DNA of 64,000 nucleotides from JACPDH01 sp041671505 (GTDB taxonomy: Bacteria > Acidobacteriota > Thermoanaerobaculia > Gp7-AA8). Both the position numbers and the translations under genes were made by a program. Numbering within the stretch: the first letter of the stretch is position 1; each line of letters begins with the position of its first letter. This document shows, in pieces, positions 51,402 to 58,889 of the stretch. The notes below the pieces were generated by a model, which worked only from the letters and a program-made list of their open reading frames with translations, did not search any database and was not told the origin of the DNA. The stretch lies in the NCBI GenBank assembly GCA_041671505.1, contig JBAZBK010000019.1, positions 62,001-126,000 on the forward strand, given 5' to 3'.

Positions 51402-52085
51402 CTACTTGACGCGGATGAGGTCGACGACCTTCCTGACGTCCTTGACCCGCGCCATCGCGTCCGTGGCGAGTTTGTGGCGCGCATGGTCGGGCAGGATACC
51501 GCGCAGTGCGACTGCGCCATCGGCGGCCTCGACCTCGAGGTCCTTGGCGTACTCGCCGATCTCCTTGGCGAGCGCGCCTTTCGCGGCGCTCTCGAGCGCA
51601 GCGTCGGCGGCCTCGTCCTTCATCTTGCCTTTGCCGAGGCCTCGCTCCGTAGCGGCGGTGACGTTGTTCTCGACCTTCTTCACTTCGGGGAAGTAGAGCG
51701 CGACCTGTTCGGCGAGCTCCTGGGTCGACCGCTCGTTGACCTTGCCGGTGAGAGTCGCCTTGCCGTCTTTCAGCGCGACGCTGATCGTCTTCGCGTCGTC
51801 ACCGAAGGCTTCGACGAGCTTTTCGCTGATCATCGCTTCCGGCGTGACCGGTGTCATCGCGGCCGCGACCGCTGCTGAATCGGTCGCGGCGGGTGCCGTG
51901 GTCGTCTCGGTCGCGGTAGCTGCCGCTGTGTCGCTCACGGCTGCCGCCGTGTCGGCCACGGCTGCCGTCGTTTCGGTCGCGGGAGCGGCGCGCTCCTTCT
52001 CGGCGGGAGAGCCGCAACCGATCACGGTCAGCGCGAAAAGCAGGCCTACGAAGAGTTTGCTGTTGGCGAGAATGAGCTTCCGCAT
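51402..52085 (-). CDS. BON-domain lipoprotein (BON gene 3 of 3)
   Basis: This 227-residue protein has a lipoprotein signal with lipobox ending 'TVIGCGS', a Thr/Ala-rich low-complexity linker at residues 30-80, then two BON domains. The first spans 'ISEKLVEAFGDDAKTISVAL' and 'STQELAEQVALYFPEVKKVE'; the second ends 'ARVKDVRKVVDLIRVK'. BON domains bind phospholipid membranes (as in OsmY and DolP), suggesting outer-membrane upkeep or stress protection. The ATG at 52085 has a GGAGG ribosome binding site. It is the last of three tandem paralogues. Confidence 0.8.
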   Translation of the reverse strand: MRKLILANSKLFVGLLFALTVIGCGSPAEKERAAPATETTAAVADTAAAVSDTAAATATETTTAPAATDSAAVAAAMTPVTPEAMISEKLVEAFGDDAKTISVALKDGKATLTGKVNERSTQELAEQVALYFPEVKKVENNVTAATERGLGKGKMKDEAADAALESAAKGALAKEIGEYAKDLEVEAADGAVALRGILPDHARHKLATDAMARVKDVRKVVDLIRVK

Positions 52086-52233
52086 TTCAATCCTCCATGA
52101 ATTGGTAATGGGGAGCAGATACCTGCCCCACGAATTCAGGACCCTCGAGAAATCCGCCGGCGGCGGTTTCACAGGTTCAGGCGCCGGACTAACTCGAGGC
52201 CGAACGCCGGTCACTCGACGTCCGGTTAAGGTG

Positions 52234-52251
52234 GATAGGCGTAAGCCTATC
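52234..52251. other. Perfect hairpin between BON genes
   Basis: GATAGGC, loop GTAA, GCCTATC: a perfect 7-bp stem in the 257-base gap between the second and third BON genes. No T-tract on either strand, so it may be an operator or RNA structure rather than a terminator. The rest of the gap shows nothing clear. Confidence 0.4.
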
Positions 52252-52342
52252 ACTCCTCGCTGAGGCTCTCGGGGTGGAGTCTTTCAGCGCGTCCTGGAGC
52301 CACTTCGCCGATACGCCGGATCGGCCCGCCACTCGATGCGCG

Positions 52343-52870
52343 CTACTTCACTCGAAGCAGGTCGATGACCTTCGAAACGCGAGACATCTTTCCGATCGCA
52401 TCGAGCGCGAGCTTGTGGCGGGTCTCGTCGGGCACCCTTCCCCGAAGCGCGACCACGCCTTCACACGCTTCGACGTTCACGTCCTTTGCGTGTGAGCCGA
52501 TCTCGCTTCCGAGAGTCGCCTTCGCTTCGCTCTCGAGTGCGGCGTCGCGACCCTCGTCTTCGAGCTGGCCGTTGACCAGCGAGCGGTCCTTCTCCGCCTT
52601 GAGCTGGTTGTCGACGTCCGAAACTTCTCCGAAATAGAGCGCGACCTGTTCTGCGAGCTCCTGTGTCGACCGCTCGACGACTTTGCCGGTGAGAATCGCC
52701 TTTCCATCGACCCAGGTGACGCGGATCGTCTTCGCGTCGTCGCCGAACGCATCGACGAGCTTTGCGGCGATCTTCGCTTCGACGTCGACTGCCGATGGCG
52801 CGGCTGCCGCGCTGGCGGCGAACGAAAGAACGAGAGCTACTGACATCACTGCTACGAGGATCTGCTTCAT
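52343..52870 (-). CDS. BON-domain exported protein (BON gene 2 of 3)
   Basis: This 175-residue protein has a Sec signal peptide ('MKQILVAVMSVALVLSFAAS', then AAAAPS) without a lipobox, so it is probably soluble in the periplasm. Two BON domains follow, with the shared segments 'LVDAFGDDAKTIRV', 'STQELAEQVALYFGEVSDVD' and 'MSRVSKVIDLLRVK'. The ATG at 52870 has an AGGAGG ribosome binding site. It is close in sequence to the neighbouring genes on both sides, pointing to local duplication. Confidence 0.8.
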   Translation of the reverse strand: MKQILVAVMSVALVLSFAASAAAAPSAVDVEAKIAAKLVDAFGDDAKTIRVTWVDGKAILTGKVVERSTQELAEQVALYFGEVSDVDNQLKAEKDRSLVNGQLEDEGRDAALESEAKATLGSEIGSHAKDVNVEACEGVVALRGRVPDETRHKLALDAIGKMSRVSKVIDLLRVK

Positions 52871-52943
52871 GGGAATGCCTCCTGAGTCACTCGTGACTCG
52901 AATCATCGAAACCTGCGGCGCCCGGCGATGCTTCCGTCGGGGA

Positions 52944-53462
52944 TCAGGGAGTCTTCGGCTCACCGACCTCCACGAGATCGATTACCCTGCGTACTCCTTC
53001 GACGCGCCCCGCGATCTCGACCGCGTGGCGGTGAACGCTACTCTCACTCACTCGACCCCGAAGCGAGACGACGCCGTCGGCGGCCTCGGCCTCGAGCGCA
53101 TCGGCGACGTTCGATCCGACATCCGCGACGAGGGCCCCCTTCACGCTCAGCTCGAGAGCGGCGTCAACCGCCTCGTCTCGAAGTTTCCCGAGTCCGCGCG
53201 ACGAGGGGCCCGTGATCCGGTTGTCGACAGACGTCACTCCCGGGATGCTGCGCGCGACCTCCTCGGACAGCTCCTGCGTCGATCGCTGCGAGACGGTCCC
53301 GGTGAGTGTCGCCCTCGAACCATCGATTCGGACTTCGATCTGCTTCGCATCGTCACCAAAGGCGGAGCGGAGCTTCCGGGTCGTCTGTGATGCGGGGTCG
53401 TTGGCGCATGCGGCGGCGAGTGTGGCTGCAAGGGCGATCATCGAAGCGAATTTGAGTCGCAT
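52944..53462 (-). CDS. BON-domain lipoprotein (BON gene 1 of 3)
   Basis: This 172-residue protein has a lipoprotein signal with lipobox 'LAAACAND', directly followed by two BON domains ('LRSAFGDDAKQIEVRI', 'STQELSEEVARSIPGVTSVD', 'VEGVRRVIDLVEVG'). It lacks the long linker of gene 3. It is the first of the tandem trio on the minus strand and is divergent from the GspG-like gene, with a 201-base regulatory region between. Confidence 0.8.
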   Translation of the reverse strand: MRLKFASMIALAATLAAACANDPASQTTRKLRSAFGDDAKQIEVRIDGSRATLTGTVSQRSTQELSEEVARSIPGVTSVDNRITGPSSRGLGKLRDEAVDAALELSVKGALVADVGSNVADALEAEAADGVVSLRGRVSESSVHRHAVEIAGRVEGVRRVIDLVEVGEPKTP

Positions 53463-53574
53463 GGCGGTGTCCTCCGATTCCAGTTTGCTGGCTCGATCAT
53501 AAGTAACCGTCGCGGCCGTGGCGGCATTCGCCCGAACTCGGAACGCGCAATTTCGGTGACGCCTCGCGCGGCCC

Positions 53575-53580
53575 TTGACA
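53575..53580 (+). promoter_or_regulatory. Consensus -35 TTGACA before the GspG-like gene
   Basis: A perfect TTGACA. At 17 bases downstream the hexamer is GACACT, a modest -10. The palindrome at 53610-53631 would then cover the transcription start. Confidence 0.45.
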
Positions 53581-53609
53581 AACGACCTCGGCGAACCGAC
53601 ACTGTGCCG

Positions 53610-53631
53610 GTGTACTAGTGCAGTAATACAC
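53610..53631 (+). promoter_or_regulatory. 22-bp palindromic operator
   Basis: The sequence from 53610 to 53631 begins GTGTACTAGTG and ends CAGTAATACAC. Nine of eleven positions pair symmetrically. It has the look of a GntR (YtrA-type) operator, but no GntR gene is in the window, so the regulator would act from elsewhere. Confidence 0.55.
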
Positions 53632-53663
53632 TAAAGATCAACAACGAAGAAAGAGGAGTTTCA

Positions 53664-54095
53664 ATGAATCGCAGAATCGTGTTCCTGGTCGCTTCCATCG
53701 TTCTCACGGCAGGCCTCGCGGCCGAGGAGTCGGTCTACGTTCCCACCAACGCGGAGCGCGCGCGGTGGACCATGGGAGACATGCGCAGCTGGGCGACCGC
53801 GCTCGGTGCCTACCACCAGGACAACGGCGCCTACCCGGCGGCAAACTCGATCGACACGCTCAAGCCGTCGGTGGAGCCGATGTACATCAGGATCGCGCCG
53901 CTGACCGATGCGTGGGGAACTGCGTACAAGGTGGTCTCGACGAAGGACGGCTTCCGGATCATCAGCGCTGGAGCAGATCGAAAGTTCGACGATGCAACAT
54001 GGGGACTCGCGTCGAACGAGCTGCCGTCCTGGTCAGACGACGCGGTGATCGATCAGAGCGGGATGCGGTTCTTCCGAAGCTGGAAATACGAATAA
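53664..54095 (+). CDS. Exported GspG-like protein without a pilin helix
   Basis: This 143-residue protein has a Sec-like signal peptide ('MNRRIVFLVASIVLTAGLAA') and a body resembling the C-terminal domain of type II secretion major pseudopilin GspG: 'MRSWATALGAYHQDNGAYPA', 'APLTDAWGTAYKVVSTKDGF' and 'ISAGADRKFDDATW', the last like the calcium-binding loop. The prepilin peptidase site and the long hydrophobic pilin helix are absent, so it is probably a free periplasmic or secreted domain. A GAGGAG ribosome binding site precedes the ATG. A palindromic operator lies upstream. Confidence 0.65.
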   Translation: MNRRIVFLVASIVLTAGLAAEESVYVPTNAERARWTMGDMRSWATALGAYHQDNGAYPAANSIDTLKPSVEPMYIRIAPLTDAWGTAYKVVSTKDGFRIISAGADRKFDDATWGLASNELPSWSDDAVIDQSGMRFFRSWKYE

Positions 54096-54108
54096 ACGGC
54101 AGTTCGGC

Positions 54109-54142
54109 TCGAGGTGGCGGGCATCCGTGCCTGCCACCTCGA
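54109..54142. terminator. Two-way terminator between the GspG-like gene and recA
   Basis: A 15-bp stem with one mismatch (54109-54123 with 54128-54142) and a TCCG loop sits between the two convergent genes. Confidence 0.75.
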
Positions 54143-54156
54143 ATCGAGAAATTGCG

Positions 54157-55218
54157 TTACTTCGCCGACGCCTTTTCCTTGCGCGGCTCGCCGCCTTCGA
54201 TCACCGTCAGCTCGGGGCCGCCGATGCCGAGAGCCTTGCGGACCTTCGACTCGAGCTCCGTCATGAGCTGCGGGTTGTCGCCGATGAAGTTCTTCGCGTT
54301 GTCGCGTCCCTGCCCGAGCCGCATGTCGCCGTACGAGAACCAAGAGCCCGACTTCTCGACGAGCTTGTGCTCGATGCCGTAGTCGATGATCTCGCCGAGC
54401 TTCGAAACGCCCTCGCCGTACATGATGTCGAACTCGGCCTGGCGGAACGGTGCCGCGCACTTGTTCTTCACCACCTTCACCTTGACCCGCGAGCCGACGA
54501 CTTCCTCGCCGTCCTTCAGCGAGCTGATGCGGCGGATGTCGAGGCGTACCGAGGCGTAGAACTTCAGCGCGCGGCCGCCCGTCGTCGTTTCGGGGCTGCC
54601 GAACATCACGCCGATCTTTTCGCGGATCTGGTTGATGAAGATGAGGCAGGTCTTCGACTTCGAGACGATGCCGGTGAGCTTGCGAAGCGCTTGCGACATG
54701 AGTCGCGCGTGGAGGCCGACGTGCGAGTCGCCCATCTCACCCTCGAGCTCGGCGCGCGGAACGAGCGCCGCGACCGAGTCGATGACGATGATGTCGACCG
54801 CGTTGGATCGGACGAGCATTTCGGCGATCTCGAGCGCCTGCTCGCCGCTGTCGGGCTGCGAGACCAGGAGGTTCTCGATGTCTACGCCGAGCTTCCGGGC
54901 GTACTCGGCATCGAGCGCATGCTCGGCGTCGATGAACGCCGCGATCCCGCCGAGCTTCTGCGCTTCGGCGATCACCTGCAGCGACATCGTCGTCTTGCCT
55001 GACGACTCGGGGCCGAAGATCTCGATGATGCGCCCGCGCGGCACGCCGCCGACGCCGAGTGCCGCGTCGACGCCGATCGAGCCGGTGGAGATCGCCGAGA
55101 TCGGAACCACTTCTTTCGCGCCGAGGCGCATGATCGAGCCCTTGCCGAACTGGCGCTCGATCTGGGTGAGGGCCGCCTCGGCGGCTTTCATTTTTTCAGC
55201 TGGGATGTTCGTCGCCAT
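54157..55218 (-). CDS. recA: Recombinase RecA
   Basis: This 353-residue strand-exchange protein has Walker A 'EIFGPESSGKTTMSLQ' near residue 70, the conserved 'ALKFYASVRLDIRR' and Walker B 'IIVIDSVAALVPRAE'. The ATG at 55218 gives the family N-terminus and has a GAGGAG ribosome binding site 12 bases upstream; the frame remains open upstream. A promoter about 100 bases before the start gives a sizeable leader. Confidence 0.98.
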   Translation of the reverse strand: MATNIPAEKMKAAEAALTQIERQFGKGSIMRLGAKEVVPISAISTGSIGVDAALGVGGVPRGRIIEIFGPESSGKTTMSLQVIAEAQKLGGIAAFIDAEHALDAEYARKLGVDIENLLVSQPDSGEQALEIAEMLVRSNAVDIIVIDSVAALVPRAELEGEMGDSHVGLHARLMSQALRKLTGIVSKSKTCLIFINQIREKIGVMFGSPETTTGGRALKFYASVRLDIRRISSLKDGEEVVGSRVKVKVVKNKCAAPFRQAEFDIMYGEGVSKLGEIIDYGIEHKLVEKSGSWFSYGDMRLGQGRDNAKNFIGDNPQLMTELESKVRKALGIGGPELTVIEGGEPRKEKASAK

Positions 55219-55323
55219 GATTCGCGATGTCTCCTCGTGTCGTGTTGGGTCTCCCGGGTCGCGTGGAAGCCTGTTCCAACGCGCCCGTGTGCCTTGCACG
55301 AACGGCGGTGTGTGTTGCCGAGG

Positions 55324-55352
55324 AGTCTAGGGCGCGGTTCGCAGAGGGTCAA
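55324..55352 (-). promoter_or_regulatory. recA promoter
   Basis: On the minus strand TTGACC (55347-55352) and TAGACT (55324-55329) are 17 bases apart. A near-palindrome TCGAAAATTCGA lies about 40 bases further upstream (55391-55402); whether it is an SOS operator is unknown. Confidence 0.6.
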
Positions 55353-55482
55353 CGAAAAGCGTGAGAACGGCCCGAAACCAGCCAAAACCTTCGAAAATTC
55401 GACCATCTCCGTGCGTCGCAACCCCCAGACTCCACAACTGGTAGAGCGGCGGTTTTGCGCCGAGTTCCCTCCGTTACCCGCC

Positions 55483-55639
55483 TGTCATCCCGAGCGGAGC
55501 GAGGGATCTGCAAGACATATCGCTGACCGCTTCCATACGGACGAGCCTGATTCGGGGCCGGAACCCCTTCTGCTGTCGAGGATGTGGTCAGTCGAGCCGT
55601 TAGCAGATCCCTCTCCCGCTTCGCGGGATCGGGATGACA
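55483..55639. repeat. Inverted-repeat element (palindromic intergenic repeat type)
   Basis: The left arm (55483-55511) begins TGTCATCCCGAGCGGAGCG and ends GGATCTGC. The right arm (55603-55639) begins GCAGATCCCTCTCCCGC and ends CGGGATGACA. About 90 bases lie between. The arms resemble the 'GTCATCC-GAGCG-AGCG-AGGATCT' intergenic repeats known in many bacterial genomes. It fills most of the 515-base recA-parC gap, which otherwise holds the recA promoter and the 9-bp repeat. Confidence 0.75.
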
Positions 55640-55680
55640 ATCCGAAGAATTCGCGAGTTTGCTTTGCCCGCGTCGCCCCT

Positions 55681-55712
55681 ATCTCTCAATTCTCAATTCT
55701 CAATTCTCAATT
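55681..55712 (+). repeat. 9-bp-period AT-rich repeat, copy 3 (upstream of parC)
   Basis: The same 32 bases as 34781-34812, here 21 bases before the parC ATG and in the same orientation to the gene as copy 1 is to rng. No Shine-Dalgarno sequence lies between it and the start. Confidence 0.85.
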
Positions 55713-55733
55713 TTGATTTATCCTCACGCCCCG

Positions 55734-58064
55734 ATGGCTCGCAAGCGAAAGACCCCGGCAGAAGGCGACCAGATGTCGATCCGTTCCGCGAATCACGCGG
55801 AGACCGAGCGGCTCGAGGTCGCGAAATTCGCTGAGAAGGCCTACCTCGACTACTCGATGTATGTCGTCCTCGACCGCGCGCTTCCGCACGTGGCCGACGG
55901 GCTCAAGCCGGTTCAGCGCCGCATCATCTACGCGATGTCGGAGCTCGGCCTCTCGGCCTCGTCGAAGCACAAGAAGTCGGCGCGAACGGTCGGCGACGTT
56001 CTCGGCAAGTACCATCCCCACGGCGACTCGGCCTGCTACGAGGCGATGGTTCTCCTGGCGCAGCCCTTCTCGATGCGCTACCCGCTCATCGACGGACAGG
56101 GAAACTGGGGCTCGCCCGACGACCCGAAATCGTTCGCGGCGATGCGCTACACGGAAGCGCGCCTCGCGCGCTTCTCGGAGACGCTCCTCAGCGAGCTCGA
56201 CCAGGGCACGACCGAGTGGGGGCCTAACTTCGACGGCACGCTCCAGGAGCCGAAGCTTCTGCCGTCGCGGCTGCCGCACGTGCTGCTCAACGGCGCGTCC
56301 GGCATCGCGGTCGGCATGGCGACCGACATCCCGTCGCACAACCTGCGCGAAATCGTCGGAGCCTGCATCGCGATCCTCGACGACCCGCACGTATCCTTCG
56401 ACAAGATCTGCGAGCTGATCCCCGGCCCCGACCTTCCGACCGACGCGGAGATCATCACCCCGGTCGAGGAGATCAGGACGATCTACCACGGCGGCAACGG
56501 CTCGTACCGGATGCGCGCGAAATGGGAGCGCGAAGATGGCGACGTCGTCATCACCGCGCTGCCGTACCAGGTGTCTGGAAGCAAGGTGCTCCAGCAGATC
56601 GCCGCGCAGATGCAGGCGAAGAAGCTGCCGATGGTCGAGGATCTGCGCGACGAGTCGGACCACGAGAACCCGACGCGGCTCGTCATCGTCCCCCGCTCGA
56701 ACCGGGTCGATCTCGACGAAATGATGGCGCATCTCTTCGCCACGACCGACCTCGAGCGCAGCTATCGCGTCAACCTGACGATGATTGGCATGGACGGGCG
56801 GCCGCGCGTATTCGGCCTCCGCGACCTGCTCGAGGAGTGGCTCGAGTTCCGTACGGAGACGGTTCGGCGGAAACTGCAGCATCGCTTCGACGAGGTGCTC
56901 AAGAGGCTCCACATCCTCGACGGCTATCTCGTCGCGTACCTCAACGTCGACGAGGTGATCCGGATCATCCGCTTCGAGGACGACCCCAAGGCCGTCCTCA
57001 TGGAGCGCTTCGACCTCACGGATCTCCAGACCGACGCGATCCTCGACCTCAAGCTGAAGTACCTCAACAAGCTCGAGGAGATCGAGATCAACCGCGAGCA
57101 GAAAGAGCTCGCGGACGAGCGCGACCGTCTCGCGAAGATCCTCGAGTCGAAGGCGAGGCTGAAGAAGGAAGTGCGTCGCGAGTTGATCGAAGACGCCGAG
57201 ACGTTCGGCGACGAGCGGCGCTCTCCGATCGTGCTCCGCGCGGCGGCCAAAGCCATCGACGAAACCGCCCTCGTTCCTTCCGAGCAGGTGACCGTCGTCC
57301 TCAGCGAGCGGGGATGGGTCCGCGCGGCGAAGGGGCACGAGGTCGACCCGACGGCTCTGCAGTACAAGTCGGGCGACAGCTACCTGCACGCGGCGCGCGG
57401 GCGGTCGAACCAGTCGGCGGTCTTCCTCGACACGACCGGGCGAACCTACTCGGTCGGGGCGCACCTGCTCCCCTCCGCGAAGGGACACGGCGAGCCGCTC
57501 TCCTCGTCGACGCAGCCGCCTCCCGGCGCCGCATTCACCGGCGTGATGATGGGCGAGAGCGAGGACCTCTGGCTCCTCGCGACCGACAACGGCTACGGAT
57601 TCGTCGCGAAGCTCGACGACCTGCAGACGAAGCAGCGCGCGGGCAAGTCGGCGGTCAACGTCGGCAAGGGGGCGCGCACGCTCCCTCCGCAGCGCGTGAC
57701 GAACCACGAGACCGATCGGATCGCCGCGGTGACGAACGAAGGAAAACTGCTCGTCTTCATGGCAAACGAGCTGCCGCTGCTCGCCCGCGGGAAAGGCGTG
57801 CAGACGATCAAGATCCACAAAGCGAAAGGGTTGTTGCCTGGCGAAAAAGTCGTCGGCATCGCGGTCGTTCCCGAAGGGGGAGCGCTCGTTGTGTTCGCGG
57901 GGAAGCGATTCACGACGATCAAGGGAGACGATCTCGAGAGCTACGCTGCGAAGCGAGCGCAGCGCGGGCTCAAACTCCCGCGCGGCTTTCAGAACGTGAA
58001 CGCGATTGCGACGAACGGAGTCTTTCCGCAGCCGCCCGCGACGACGGGCGACATCGCGAACTGA
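55734..58064 (+). CDS. parC: DNA topoisomerase IV subunit A
   Basis: This 776-residue protein is the DNA-cleaving subunit that decatenates daughter chromosomes. The catalytic Tyr is in 'FAAMRYTEARLARFSETLL'. Segments 'LSASSKHKKSARTVGDVLGK', 'HPHGDSACYEAMVLLAQPFS' and 'RDESDHENPTRLVIVPRSNR' are nearly identical to E. coli ParC. The C-terminal domain is ParC-like and lacks the GyrA-box seen in the gyrA product. The ATG at 55734 is chosen because upstream frame merely reads through the 9-bp repeat. No parE is in the window. Confidence 0.95.
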   Translation: MARKRKTPAEGDQMSIRSANHAETERLEVAKFAEKAYLDYSMYVVLDRALPHVADGLKPVQRRIIYAMSELGLSASSKHKKSARTVGDVLGKYHPHGDSACYEAMVLLAQPFSMRYPLIDGQGNWGSPDDPKSFAAMRYTEARLARFSETLLSELDQGTTEWGPNFDGTLQEPKLLPSRLPHVLLNGASGIAVGMATDIPSHNLREIVGACIAILDDPHVSFDKICELIPGPDLPTDAEIITPVEEIRTIYHGGNGSYRMRAKWEREDGDVVITALPYQVSGSKVLQQIAAQMQAKKLPMVEDLRDESDHENPTRLVIVPRSNRVDLDEMMAHLFATTDLERSYRVNLTMIGMDGRPRVFGLRDLLEEWLEFRTETVRRKLQHRFDEVLKRLHILDGYLVAYLNVDEVIRIIRFEDDPKAVLMERFDLTDLQTDAILDLKLKYLNKLEEIEINREQKELADERDRLAKILESKARLKKEVRRELIEDAETFGDERRSPIVLRAAAKAIDETALVPSEQVTVVLSERGWVRAAKGHEVDPTALQYKSGDSYLHAARGRSNQSAVFLDTTGRTYSVGAHLLPSAKGHGEPLSSSTQPPPGAAFTGVMMGESEDLWLLATDNGYGFVAKLDDLQTKQRAGKSAVNVGKGARTLPPQRVTNHETDRIAAVTNEGKLLVFMANELPLLARGKGVQTIKIHKAKGLLPGEKVVGIAVVPEGGALVVFAGKRFTTIKGDDLESYAAKRAQRGLKLPRGFQNVNAIATNGVFPQPPATTGDIAN

Positions 58065-58068
58065 TGCC

Positions 58069-58836
58069 ATGAACGCAGAGCGGATTGGCGCGTATCTCGC
58101 GCGGATTGGATGGGCCGGACCGGTCGGACCGACCTCGGCCACGCTTCACGCGCTTCACGAAGCGCATCTGCTCGCGGTTCCGTTCGAGAATCTCGACATC
58201 GCTCTCGGCCGCGAGATCGTGCTCGACCCCGACCGCCTGTTCGACAAGATCGTCGTCCGCCGCCGCGGCGGATTCTGTTACGAGTTGAACGGCCTGTTTG
58301 CATCGCTGCTTCGGGGACTCGGGTTCGATCTCGACATGCTCTCGGCACGCGTCGCGAACCAGGCCGGAATCCTCGGGCCCGAATACGACCACATGGCGCT
58401 CCTCGTGCGATGCGAGGGAAAGCGCTGGCTGTCGGACGTCGGCTTCGGCGAATCGTTCCGCACGCCGCTCGATCTCGACGACCCGTCACCGCAGCGCGGA
58501 GGCGATCCTCTCGGACGGGCGTGGAGCGTTCGCGACGACGGCGGCGAGCTCGCTCTCGTGCAGCACGAGACTGACGGGGCGTCGCGTACGAGCTACGCGC
58601 TCACTCTCACGCCGCGCGCGTTCGCGGACTACGCACCGATGTGCGTCTACCAGCAGACCTCGCCCGATTCTCATTTCACACAGCGGCGCATCTGCAGCTG
58701 GGCAACGAACAGCGGGCGGGTGAGCCTCGCCGACGAGCGGCTCATCGTCACGACGCGCGACGGGCGAAGCGAGACCCCCGTGGCCGAAGTCGACCGCGGT
58801 GCCGTGCTGCTGCGCGAGTTCGGAATCGTGCTCTGA
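58069..58836 (+). CDS. nat: Arylamine N-acetyltransferase
   Basis: This 255-residue enzyme transfers acetyl from acetyl-CoA to arylamines or hydrazines. The catalytic triad is visible: Cys in 'RRRGGFCYELNGLFASLLR' (about residue 69), His in 'EYDHMALLVR' and Asp in 'WLSDVGFGES'. It starts four bases after the parC stop, so it is probably cotranscribed with it. Its natural substrate is unknown. Confidence 0.93.
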   Translation: MNAERIGAYLARIGWAGPVGPTSATLHALHEAHLLAVPFENLDIALGREIVLDPDRLFDKIVVRRRGGFCYELNGLFASLLRGLGFDLDMLSARVANQAGILGPEYDHMALLVRCEGKRWLSDVGFGESFRTPLDLDDPSPQRGGDPLGRAWSVRDDGGELALVQHETDGASRTSYALTLTPRAFADYAPMCVYQQTSPDSHFTQRRICSWATNSGRVSLADERLIVTTRDGRSETPVAEVDRGAVLLREFGIVL

Positions 58837-58843
58837 AACAGAG

Positions 58844-58868
58844 CGCGGCGCCCGGAGACGCCGCGTTT
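58844..58868. terminator. Terminator between nat and the beta-helix gene
   Basis: CGCGGCG (58844-58850) pairs with CGCCGCG (58859-58865), followed by TTT, between two convergent genes. Confidence 0.6.
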
Positions 58869-58889
58869 CAATGTTCGCTGAGTGGACCG

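Noticed and set aside
55391..55402. TCGAAAATTCGA near-palindrome upstream of recA as a LexA box
   Set aside because: The LexA site of this lineage is not known to me, and the position lies well upstream of the promoter; mentioned only with the promoter.
55707..58142. 811-codon open frame opposite parC
   Set aside because: Antisense shadow with biased composition; parC is unambiguous.
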